A DNA stretch of 43,197 nucleotides from Planctomycetota bacterium (GTDB taxonomy: Bacteria; Planctomycetota; UBA1135; UBA2386), in assembly GCA_020425925.1 (NCBI GenBank), contig JAGQRB010000379.1, forward strand, positions 1 to 43,197. Direction: 5' to 3'. Shown here one piece after another: positions 33,339-40,677 of this stretch. Both the position numbers and the translations under genes were made by a program. The stretch's first letter is position 1, and each line of letters starts with the position of its first letter. A model generated the notes under the pieces. That model saw only the letters and a list, made by a program, of their open reading frames with translations, did no database searches and was not told the DNA's origin.

Positions 33339-34463
33339 ATGACCAGGCCGACGATCTTCTTCAGCCATTCGTCCAGCGACCGCGATCCGCTCGAGCGCCT
33401 GAAGGCGGCGTTCGTCGCCAAGACCGGCGGCGCAATCGACGTCTTCCTCGCCAGCGACGGTCAGAGCATCCCGCTCGGTAGCAACTGGGTCGCAACCCTG
33501 CAGCAGCGCCTCGAGACCGCGCAGCTGATGTTGGTGTTCGTGACGCCGAGTTCGGTCGACTCGCGCTGGATCCACTTCGAGGCCGGGTTCTCGCACGCGA
33601 AGGGCACGGCGGTCGTGCCGATCGGGTTCCTCGGCGTCGACCTGCGCGAGCTCGGGCCACCGCTGACCCTGCTGCAGGGATTCAACATCACGGGCGCCGA
33701 TTCGCTCAACAACCTCATCGCGCTCGCGAACCGGACCTTCGGCCACGACCATGCGCTGGCGTTCACGCGCGACGACTACGGCGCGATCGTCGACGTCGAG
33801 AACGGCCTCGGCGGCGGGCCGCTGGCGCACCTGCTGCCGTGTCTCGAACGGCTGCGGTTGATCAACCACTGCGACGTGCCGACCGTCGAAGGCCGCGACG
33901 CGGAAGAGACCTCGCTCGACGAACTCGAGCAGATGCGACCGCGCCTCGAGGCGGTGCTCGCCGACGCCGGCGTCGGCGGCGACGTCAGGGTCGAACGCGG
34001 CTCCTGCGCGTGGCGGCTGCCCGGGATGCAGGTCGAGCTCGAGGTCCGGGGCCGCTATCTGGACCTTCGCATCAAGGTGGAGCCGATCACGGTGCACCGG
34101 GTGTTCGAGCTGGTCTGCGCGATCGTCCGTGCGTTCCGCGGCGGAACGCTGCGCGGCCAGCGCTTCGCGTTCCGACTCGTCGCCGGCACCGCGGCGATCG
34201 AGCGCGAGAGCGGCATCACAGCGCGCATCGATGCCGACACGTTCGGGTTCCTGCCCGGACGCGGCCTCGCCATCGGCGAGCTCGAGTTCGAGGTTCAGCA
34301 TTGGGCCGAAGCGACCGGCGCTCCGGCCGATCGCGTCTCGCTGATCGTCTCGCCGCTGGTCGAGCGGCTCGAGCTCGGCGAGGTCGCGGATCTGCTCGAC
34401 CTGCTGCTGGCGCGGCGCGTGATCGTTCCGCCGGCAGCGATCGCGGCGCGGATGCGTGGCTGA
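33339..34463 (+). CDS. TIR-domain protein with unrecognised C-terminal domain
   Basis: This is a 374-residue cytoplasmic protein. Residues 5-140 form a TIR-type domain: IFFSHSSSDRDPLERLKAAF (first strand and loop), LMLVFVTPSSVDSRW, and Trp77-x-x-x-Glu81, where Glu81 aligns with the catalytic glutamate of NAD-cleaving TIR domains. This makes NADase activity plausible. Residues about 170-374 have no family I recognise; they alternate strands and helices (VELEVRGRYLDLRIKVEP; VHRVFELVCAIVRAFRG). In bacterial immune proteins such a part is often the sensor or oligomerisation domain. No typical antiphage partner gene is adjacent, so it may act alone or have another job. ATG 33339 lacks a Shine-Dalgarno; TATCGT at 33292-33297 could be the -10. 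Confidence 0.85.
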   Translation: MTRPTIFFSHSSSDRDPLERLKAAFVAKTGGAIDVFLASDGQSIPLGSNWVATLQQRLETAQLMLVFVTPSSVDSRWIHFEAGFSHAKGTAVVPIGFLGVDLRELGPPLTLLQGFNITGADSLNNLIALANRTFGHDHALAFTRDDYGAIVDVENGLGGGPLAHLLPCLERLRLINHCDVPTVEGRDAEETSLDELEQMRPRLEAVLADAGVGGDVRVERGSCAWRLPGMQVELEVRGRYLDLRIKVEPITVHRVFELVCAIVRAFRGGTLRGQRFAFRLVAGTAAIERESGITARIDADTFGFLPGRGLAIGELEFEVQHWAEATGAPADRVSLIVSPLVERLELGEVADLLDLLLARRVIVPPAAIAARMRG

Positions 34464-34505
34464 TCCGCGATTGACCTGCGGCGGGCACGGCGCGATCGTG
34501 CGCCG

Positions 34506-35375
34506 GTGCGCCGTTCCTCGCTGTTCGTCTCGTTCCTGCTCACCGCCCTGGTCCGGATCGCGGCCCAGGATCCCGCGCTCGCGCTCTGGCCGGATGGCGC
34601 GCCGGGCCAGCTCGGCACCGCCGAGAAGGACATACCGCGTCTGACGCTCTACCGCGCGCCCGGTGAGTCACCGCGGCCGGCGTTCGTCGTCTGCCCCGGC
34701 GGTGGCTACCACGCGCTCGCGATGGCGCACGAGGGCCGCGACATCGCCGCCTGGCTGAACGGCATCGGCATCACCGCTGCGGTGCTCGACTATCGCCACC
34801 GCGCCAAGGGCTATGGGCATCCCTGGCCGCTGCGCGACGTGCAGCGCGCGATGCGGCTCGTGCGCCACCGCGCCGCCGAATGGCAGGTCGACCCGGCGAA
34901 GGTCGGCGTGATCGGGTTCTCCGCCGGCGGCCACCTCGCCGCCAGCGTCAGCGTGCATCACGACGGCGGCGATGCCGATGCGGCCGATCCGATCGATCGC
35001 GAGTCGTGCCGCCCGGACTTCGCGGTGCTGTGTTACCCGGTGATCGCCTTCGGCCAGGACTACACCCACAAGGGCTCGCAGAAGAACCTGCTCGGCGACG
35101 ACGCCGCGCCCGAGCTGGTCGCCGAGATGTCGGCCGAGCGGCAGGTCGCCGACGACACCCCGCCGACGTTCCTCTGGCACACGACCGCGGACACCGTCGT
35201 GCCGCCCGAGAACAGCGTCGTCTACTACCTCGCACTGGTGCGCCATCACGTGCCGTGCGAACTGCACGTGTTCGAGACCGGCCGCCACGGCCTCGGTCTC
35301 GCGCCCGAGATGCCGTGCGCCGCCTGGTCGCAACTGTGCCAGCGCTGGCTCGAGGTTCGCGGCGTGCTGCCCTGA
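34506..35375 (+). CDS. Secreted alpha/beta-hydrolase esterase (acetylxylan-esterase-like)
   Basis: This is a 289-residue protein starting at GTG 34506, with an exported N-terminus (RRSSLFVSFLLTALVRIAAQ). The alpha/beta-hydrolase fold is clear: VVCPGGGYHALA oxyanion loop, nucleophile Ser139 in GFSAGG, Asp229 in TTADTVVPP and His261 in GRHGLGL. The sequence fits the BD-FAE/acetylxylan-esterase-like group found near carbohydrate-degradation genes, so deacylation of a plant-type polysaccharide is likely but not shown. The gene is 42 bp after the TIR gene on the same strand and could be co-transcribed, although the two products have no obvious relation. The stop faces the HEAT-repeat gene with 12 bp between. 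Confidence 0.9.
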   Translation: MRRSSLFVSFLLTALVRIAAQDPALALWPDGAPGQLGTAEKDIPRLTLYRAPGESPRPAFVVCPGGGYHALAMAHEGRDIAAWLNGIGITAAVLDYRHRAKGYGHPWPLRDVQRAMRLVRHRAAEWQVDPAKVGVIGFSAGGHLAASVSVHHDGGDADAADPIDRESCRPDFAVLCYPVIAFGQDYTHKGSQKNLLGDDAAPELVAEMSAERQVADDTPPTFLWHTTADTVVPPENSVVYYLALVRHHVPCELHVFETGRHGLGLAPEMPCAAWSQLCQRWLEVRGVLP

Positions 35376-35387
35376 GGTGTCCGGGGG

Positions 35388-36473
35388 CTAGTCCGGCGAC
35401 CGGCCGTCCGCGAACGCGCGCAGCAGACGCGCGGCGCGTTTCCTGACCTTCTCGCTGCGATCGCCGAGCGCTTCGACGGTGCAGAGGGCCAGGGCACCGC
35501 GGGTTGCCGGTGGCGCCGCGTGCCAGAGCGCGCGCAGCGCCAGTTCCCGGGTCTCCTCCCGTTCGTCACCGGCGAGCGCGTGGAGCCGCGGCAGTGCGGC
35601 CTCGGCCGCGACCCCGAGCCCGGCAACCGCGCCCAGCGCCGCGAGCACGACCTTGTAGTCCTCGGGATCGTCGAGGCAGCGGATCGTCTCGTGCACCGCG
35701 CGTTCGCCACCGAGTCCGAGCTTCCCGATCGCGTCGAGCGCGGCGGTGCGCACCTTGGGCTCGCGATCGCGCAGCGAGCTGACGATCTCGGCGGCGGTTG
35801 CGGAGTCGACCGCGCCGGCATGCGCGAGGCTCTGCAGCACATGGCGCCGGACGTCGACGTCCGGGTCCTGGATGGCGGCGCGCAGCGCGCCGGCGATCGC
35901 GGGGCTGTCGCTGTGCCGGGCGAGGCCTTCGGCTGCAGCCCGGCGGACGACGGCGGACTCGTCGCGCAGCGCCGCGAGTACCGCGGCGCGCACGGCGTCG
36001 GAGAAGCCGATCCCGCCGGCGAGGCGCGCGACCGCGGCGCGGACGTCGGCATCGGGATCGGCGGCGCGCGCGAGGATCTCGGCCTCGAACGGCTGCGCGG
36101 CGTCGCCGAGCGCGCAGAGCGCCACGATGGCCCGCTGCCGAACGTCGGCGTCGACGCTCGCGAGGTCGGCGCGGCGAGCCGGTACGTCGTTGCCGACTGC
36201 TGGTCGCAGGCCGCCGAAGACGACTCGTCGCGGCAGGCGGCGCACGACCGGCGCCGCGCGCTCGGCGACGATCTCGAGCAGCTCCGCCTGCAGAGCACGG
36301 AGATCCGGGCGCAGCGTCAGGAGCCGCTCGACCGCGGCTCGCCGCGCCGACGGCTCGCGTGCACCGAGCTTCGCGGCGACCTGCGCGGCGTTGGGAGTGG
36401 TGTCGGTCTGCGACCGGATCGGCGCGGCGGCGATCGCGAGCAGCGCGGCAAGCACGGCGCGGTGGAGTGCCAT
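35388..36473 (-). CDS. Secreted HEAT-repeat protein
   Basis: This is a 361-residue protein with a signal peptide (LAALLAIAAAPIRSQ) and about eight HEAT/armadillo-type helical repeats. Examples are DADVRQRAIVALCALGD, DADVRAAVARLAG, VVRRAAAEGLARH, VDVRRHVLQSLAHAG, VRTAALDAIGKLG, and VRKRAARLLRAFA near the end. These alpha-solenoids bind proteins or act as scaffolds. No enzyme domain is fused. ATG 36473 is preceded by TACACT and 6 nt, so it probably has its own promoter although it lies 22 bp after the calcium-loop protein gene on the same strand. Role unknown. Confidence 0.9.
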   Translation of the reverse strand: MALHRAVLAALLAIAAAPIRSQTDTTPNAAQVAAKLGAREPSARRAAVERLLTLRPDLRALQAELLEIVAERAAPVVRRLPRRVVFGGLRPAVGNDVPARRADLASVDADVRQRAIVALCALGDAAQPFEAEILARAADPDADVRAAVARLAGGIGFSDAVRAAVLAALRDESAVVRRAAAEGLARHSDSPAIAGALRAAIQDPDVDVRRHVLQSLAHAGAVDSATAAEIVSSLRDREPKVRTAALDAIGKLGLGGERAVHETIRCLDDPEDYKVVLAALGAVAGLGVAAEAALPRLHALAGDEREETRELALRALWHAAPPATRGALALCTVEALGDRSEKVRKRAARLLRAFADGRSPD

Positions 36474-36479
36474 CGCGCC

Positions 36480-36485
36480 AGTGTA
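36480..36485 (-). promoter_or_regulatory. TACACT -10-like box before the HEAT-repeat gene
   Basis: On the minus strand TACACT is followed by GGCGCG and ATG 36473, a 6-nt gap with no Shine-Dalgarno. It sits inside the 22-bp gap after the preceding gene, which suggests separate leaderless transcription of this gene. Confidence 0.4.
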
Positions 36486-36495
36486 GACCGACGGG

Positions 36496-37923
36496 CTAGG
36501 GCGTGACGGTCAGCAGCGCCCCGTTCGTGAGATACGGCCGGAACAGGTCGCCGGCGAGCGCCTGGAAGCCGTAGCCGCCGACCAGCGCCGGGTTGTTCGG
36601 CACCGCCAGCGAAGCCGTCGTCTGGCCGCCGGCGTTGGCGATCGACAGGCCGAACGACACCAGCAGCGCGGTGTCGAGCTCGACGTAGCCGAACGGCGCG
36701 ATCGGCGTCGGCGCCACCAGTCCGAACGAACCGGCCAGCACGACGAGGTCACCGGGTCGTGTCGCCTCGATCACGACGGTCGCGGAGTTGCCGACCTGCA
36801 CCGTCGCGGGCGCGACGCTCAGCGACGGCCCGCGCATCAGCGCCGCGCCGCGCGGTCGCACCGCGGTCGCGCTCAGCGTCGCGTCGTAGACGTCGTAGCT
36901 CTCGTTCGGATCGAGCGCATCGCCGTCGGCGTTGAGGTCGACCAGCGCGGTGATGCGATCGGGAGTCTGATCCTCGCACACCAGCACGACCCCGTCGTCG
37001 CGGAGCACGACGTCCCACCACGTCGATCCGCTGGTCTGGTAGAACAGGTTCTCCTCGCTGGGGTCGATCGCGCCGCTGTTGTCGAGATCGCGCGCGCGCC
37101 AGATCGTCTCGTTGCCGTGGTCGGTGACGTAGAACGTGCCGTCGCTGCCGACCGCGAGCGACCAGTAGAACGCGTTGGCGGGTGCTGGCGGTGACCAGAA
37201 CAGCGTGACCTCGCCCGGATCGTTGCAGTCGCCGTCCATGTTGCCGTCGTGCAGGCGCCAGACGCCCTTCGCGATCACACCGGTCGAGCCGACGTCGGTG
37301 TAGTAGACGTCGAGGTTCGGTGCGACCACGACCTTGGTCGGAATCGAGTCACCGACGCTGGTGCCGGCGTTCGGGATCTGGCAGTAGATCGTCGCCTCGC
37401 CGGCGTCGTTGGCATCGCCGTCGCCGTTCTGGTCGGCGAGCCGCAGGATCATGTCGGTGCCGGAGCTGCCGGCGTTGGAGACCGCAGCGAAGATCTCGTC
37501 GGTGGCGGCCACCGTGATGCCCTGGATCGACGCCATGACGATGCCCGACGCGTTGGTGGCGCTGTCGAAGAACACCGTGTGCTCGCCGGCGTCGAGCGCG
37601 TCGCCGTCGCCGTTCCGATCGGTCAGCGCCAGCACGATGTCGACCGTCGAGTCGCCGACGTAGGCGGTGCCGAAGCGCGACACCGCGATGCAGCTCGGGT
37701 TGGTCAGGACGATGCTGCCGAGGACGTCGTCGTAGAACGTCGTGATCTCGGAACCGCCGAGGTAGTCGCCGTTCTGCGAACGGTCGCCGAGCCGGAAGAC
37801 GCCGTCGAACGTGCTGTCGACGACGAGCAGATCGAGGGTGTGGTCGAACGGCACCAGCGGCACGACCTGGGCCGAGATCGTGCCGGTGCCGAGGAGCATG
37901 AGCAGGGTCGAGAGCGTTCTCAT
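36496..37923 (-). CDS. Secreted repeat protein with EF-hand-like calcium loops
   Basis: This is a 475-residue exported protein with a signal peptide ending in ISAQ. Five to six loops of the type DxNGDGDxxDxGE (for example residues 47-59 and 102-114, then about every 50-60 residues: DQNGDGDANDAGE, DGNMDGDCNDPGE, DLDNSGAIDPSE, DLNADGDALDPNE) look like calcium-binding EF-hand-like loops inserted between propeller-like blades (FGTAYVGDST, GTFYVTDHGNETIWRA). The final 80 residues (GQTTASLAVPNNPALVGGYGFQAL ... LTNGALLTV) match the shared C-terminal module. A calcium-stabilised propeller on the cell surface is the most likely reading. ATG 37923 was chosen for the signal peptide and for TATCCT 8 nt upstream. 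Confidence 0.88.
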   Translation of the reverse strand: MRTLSTLLMLLGTGTISAQVVPLVPFDHTLDLLVVDSTFDGVFRLGDRSQNGDYLGGSEITTFYDDVLGSIVLTNPSCIAVSRFGTAYVGDSTVDIVLALTDRNGDGDALDAGEHTVFFDSATNASGIVMASIQGITVAATDEIFAAVSNAGSSGTDMILRLADQNGDGDANDAGEATIYCQIPNAGTSVGDSIPTKVVVAPNLDVYYTDVGSTGVIAKGVWRLHDGNMDGDCNDPGEVTLFWSPPAPANAFYWSLAVGSDGTFYVTDHGNETIWRARDLDNSGAIDPSEENLFYQTSGSTWWDVVLRDDGVVLVCEDQTPDRITALVDLNADGDALDPNESYDVYDATLSATAVRPRGAALMRGPSLSVAPATVQVGNSATVVIEATRPGDLVVLAGSFGLVAPTPIAPFGYVELDTALLVSFGLSIANAGGQTTASLAVPNNPALVGGYGFQALAGDLFRPYLTNGALLTVTP

Positions 37924-37931
37924 GTCGGCGC

Positions 37932-37937
37932 AGGATA
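37932..37937 (-). promoter_or_regulatory. TATCCT -10-like box before the calcium-loop gene
   Basis: TATCCT on the minus strand lies 8 nt before ATG 37923, in the 46-bp gap after the small membrane protein gene. No Shine-Dalgarno is present between box and start. It is the fifth TAYNCT-N6-8-ATG case in the window. Confidence 0.4.
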
Positions 37938-37969
37938 GCCGACCGCGACGCGGCGTCACGCGGCCGCGA

Positions 37970-38185
37970 TCAGCGGCCGGCCTGCAGCCGTACGGCGAGC
38001 AGCACACCGAACAGCATGCCGAACGCGCTCAGCGCCATCGCGATCATCGCTGCCGCACCGGGGTCGGCGCCGAAGCCGTGTACCGGCACGAGGTAACCGG
38101 TGGCGAGCCCGATCAGGGTCGGGACCAGCACGACCGTGACGAAGCGCACTGTCTCACGGGCGGAGCCGGGTTCGGGCGGCGTCAT
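37970..38185 (-). CDS. Small two-helix membrane protein
   Basis: This is a 71-residue protein with two predicted membrane helices, at about 14-34 (VRFVTVVLVPTLIGLATGYLV) and 45-67 (AMIAMALSAFGMLFGVLLAV), joined by a short Gly/Pro loop. ATG 38185 was chosen as the only ATG giving this compact form; upstream in the frame the codons are Arg-rich and shadow the cytochrome gene. It lies 26 bp after the stop of the PSCyt1-LRR gene on the same strand and is probably the last gene of that operon. Function unknown. It may be a small subunit or anchor for the surface cytochrome proteins. Confidence 0.7.
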   Translation of the reverse strand: MTPPEPGSARETVRFVTVVLVPTLIGLATGYLVPVHGFGADPGAAAMIAMALSAFGMLFGVLLAVRLQAGR

Positions 38186-38211
38186 TCGGGGCGGTCGGGC
38201 GGACGGCGGAT

Positions 38212-39288
38212 CTACCTGCGGCGGCGCGGTCGACCGTCGGCGGCTTCGGCTGGCGGTTCGGGCAGGTCCGCCGCCATCACGATGCGGAGGTCGGGAAGCG
38301 TCTCGCGCAGCCGGACCGCGGTCTTGGCCGAGACCTCGGTCTGCCAGAGGTAGAGCTCCTCGAGGTTCGCGAGCGGCGCGAGCGCGGTCGCGCCGTAGTC
38401 GCCGACCTTGGTGCCGTAGAGGTTGAGCGAACGCAGTTCCTTGCACTTGCCGAGCTCGGCGACGCCGTGGTCGCCGATCTCGGTCTGCCGCAGGTCGAGC
38501 GTGACCAGGCGCGGCATCTTGGCGAGGACCGCGCCGGCCTTGTCCGTGATCCGGGTGGCCGCGAGGTCGAGCTCGGCGATGTGGTCCGCGATCGGCAGCA
38601 GGTCCGCGAGCCGCGCGTCGTCGATCGCGTCGGTCTCGCCGAACGAGGTCACTTCGAGCAGCGGGCTGTCGTCGCCGACGCTCGCGATGCGGAACGGTCC
38701 CTGGGCCAGGCCCTTCAGCACGTCCTCGGGCACCGGCTTCAGGTTCTTGGCAAGCGTCGTCAGCGGTGAGCCCTTCTTCTTGGACTTGCTGCCGGAGCCG
38801 GCCTTCGGCTTCGACTTGCCGTCGGACTTGCCGTCGGACTTGTCGCGGCCCTTGTCGTCCTTCCGTTCCTCGTCGCTCTTGCCCTTCGCCGTGCCCGTCC
38901 AGCTGCCGAAGTCGGCGCCGCCGTCGATCCAGCGCTTGATCAGATCGGTTTCCTTCTGCGACAGCGGCTTGCCCTTCTTCTTCGGCGGCATCACGTCGTC
39001 GTCGTCGGCCGGCAGCGTGATGACCTCGTAGAGGATCGATTTGCCGGAGTCGCCCGCGACCACGAGCTTGCCGCGCTTGCTCTGCTTGATGCCGTCGAGG
39101 CTGTCGAGCTCGACGCGGCCCTTGGGCTTGTGCTCGCGGCCGTCGTCGCCGGTGTAGGCCGCGCGGTGGCACTCGGTGCAGCGCTTCTCGAAGATCGGCC
39201 AGATCTGCTTGGCGAAGTCGACCTTCGCACTCTGGGCCGGAACGGATGCCGCGCCGAGCGCGGTCAGCGACAGGAGGAGTCGTTTCAT
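38212..39288 (-). CDS. Exported planctomycete cytochrome (PSCyt1) with leucine-rich repeats
   Basis: This is a 358-residue exported protein. After the signal peptide, residues 24-125 are a PSCyt1-type c-type cytochrome domain, with heme site Cys37-x-x-Cys40-His41 (CTECH) and a likely distal Met100 in VMPP. A charged low-complexity linker of about 50 residues (about 128-176; Lys, Asp, Ser, Gly) follows. About five leucine-rich repeats come next, at about 200-335 (ELDLAATRITDKAGAVLA, TLDLRQTEIGDHGVAELG, SLNLYGTKVGDYGATALA). The combination of PSCyt1 and LRR is typical of planctomycetes. It lies in a run with DUF1549/1553 and DUF1501 genes on the same strand, which usually co-occur, so they probably form one surface-associated system. 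Its reaction is not known. Confidence 0.92.
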   Translation of the reverse strand: MKRLLLSLTALGAASVPAQSAKVDFAKQIWPIFEKRCTECHRAAYTGDDGREHKPKGRVELDSLDGIKQSKRGKLVVAGDSGKSILYEVITLPADDDDVMPPKKKGKPLSQKETDLIKRWIDGGADFGSWTGTAKGKSDEERKDDKGRDKSDGKSDGKSKPKAGSGSKSKKKGSPLTTLAKNLKPVPEDVLKGLAQGPFRIASVGDDSPLLEVTSFGETDAIDDARLADLLPIADHIAELDLAATRITDKAGAVLAKMPRLVTLDLRQTEIGDHGVAELGKCKELRSLNLYGTKVGDYGATALAPLANLEELYLWQTEVSAKTAVRLRETLPDLRIVMAADLPEPPAEAADGRPRRRR

Positions 39289-39332
39289 CGGGTGGGAGGG
39301 GCCTGGGGCAGGCGCGGCGGCTTCTCGGCCTC

Positions 39333-40661
39333 TCAGCCGAAGATCGCGGTGGCGGGCTGGCCGCGGTCGGCGACCTTGAACGGGCGCCCGGATGCCGACA
39401 TCACGACGTGATCGAGCGGGATCCCGACCGCGTGCGCGATGGTGGCGTTGAAGTCCTGGATCGTCAAAGCGTCCTCGACCACCTCGCGGCCTTCGCCGTC
39501 GGTCTTGCCGTAGCGCTGGCCGCCGCGGACACCGCCGCCGGCCATCATCGCGCTGAACGCCTTCGGATAGTGGTTCCTGCCCTGGTCCTCGTCGATGTCC
39601 GGGGAACGCCCGAACTCGGTCGCGAGCACGACCAGCGTCTGCTGCAGCAGACCGCGGGCATCGAGATCGGCGAGCAGCGCCGCCACCGCCTGGTCGACCG
39701 GCGGGCAGAGATCGCCGAGCCGGTCGAAGTTGTCGGAGTGCGTGTCCCAGCCGCCGCTCATGACCTCGACGAAGCGCACACCGTGCTCGACCAGACGGCG
39801 CGCCAGCAGGCAGCCGCGACCGAACCCGGAATCGCCGTACGCGGATCGGATCGTGGCGGCCTCCTGATCGATGTCGAACGCGGCCAGATCACTGCTGCGC
39901 ATCAGGCGGACCGCGTCGTCGTAGGCGTCGGCGTAGGCCTTGACGCCGCGATGATCGTGCTTGGCGGCGAACGCCTCGTTGAGCTCCTTGAGCTTCTCGA
40001 GCCGGCGCAGGAAGCGCTCCTCGCTGATTCCGCCCGGCAGGGTCGCGTTCTGCAGGCCGGCCTCGGCGCTGCCGATCGGCAGTGCCTGGAACTGCGGCGG
40101 GAAGTAGCCGGCGCTCGGCGTGTCGGCGCCGCCGCCGATGATGACGTGGCCCGGCAGCGTGCGGTTCAGGCGGCCGGCGAGACGATGGTGCCAGGCGCCG
40201 AGACTGGCGTGCTGGATCGTGCCGCGCATCTCGTAGCTGGTGCGCATCACGTACTGGGCCTGCTCGTGTGCGCCCTGCTTGCTGGTCATCGAGTTGATGA
40301 CGCAGATCTTGTCGGCCTGCTGGGCGAGCTTGGGCAGGTAGCTGCCGAGACGCACGCCGTCGGCGCGGGTGTCGATCGCCTCGGTCGGCCCGCCGGTCGC
40401 CTTGCCCGGCTTCGGGTCGAAGGTGTCGATGTGGCTCATGCCGCCGCGCATGAACAGGAAGATCACCTGCTTCGCGGTCGCGCGCGCCAGCACCGCAGCG
40501 GTCTGGCCCGCGGGATCCTGCGGTGCGTTGAGCGCCTGGGCCAGCGCGCGGCTGCCGAACAGGCCGGTGGTCGAGACGCCGAGCGCGGTCGTCGCCATGC
40601 CGCCGAGGAACGAGCGGCGCGTCGCGAGATCGCTGCCGGAGATCAGATTGCGGAGAGTCAT
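39333..40661 (-). CDS. Tat-exported DUF1501 protein
   Basis: This is a 442-residue protein. Twin arginines at 15-16 (TRRSFLGG) followed by a hydrophobic stretch and an ALAQAL cleavage region predict Tat export, consistent with folding in the cytoplasm. DUF1501 features are clear: VIFLFMRGGMSHIDTFDPKPG, the central GGWDTHSDNF, and VVLATEFGRSP near the later part. This family resembles sulfatase-like hydrolases, but its substrate is not established. ATG 40661 has a GAGGAAG Shine-Dalgarno 8 nt upstream. It is 16 bp after the DUF1549/1553 gene, and the cytochrome gene starts 44 bp after its stop, so all three are likely co-transcribed. Such pairs are very abundant in planctomycete genomes. Confidence 0.95.
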   Translation of the reverse strand: MTLRNLISGSDLATRRSFLGGMATTALGVSTTGLFGSRALAQALNAPQDPAGQTAAVLARATAKQVIFLFMRGGMSHIDTFDPKPGKATGGPTEAIDTRADGVRLGSYLPKLAQQADKICVINSMTSKQGAHEQAQYVMRTSYEMRGTIQHASLGAWHHRLAGRLNRTLPGHVIIGGGADTPSAGYFPPQFQALPIGSAEAGLQNATLPGGISEERFLRRLEKLKELNEAFAAKHDHRGVKAYADAYDDAVRLMRSSDLAAFDIDQEAATIRSAYGDSGFGRGCLLARRLVEHGVRFVEVMSGGWDTHSDNFDRLGDLCPPVDQAVAALLADLDARGLLQQTLVVLATEFGRSPDIDEDQGRNHYPKAFSAMMAGGGVRGGQRYGKTDGEGREVVEDALTIQDFNATIAHAVGIPLDHVVMSASGRPFKVADRGQPATAIFG

Positions 40662-40677
40662 CGGAGTCTTCCTCGGT

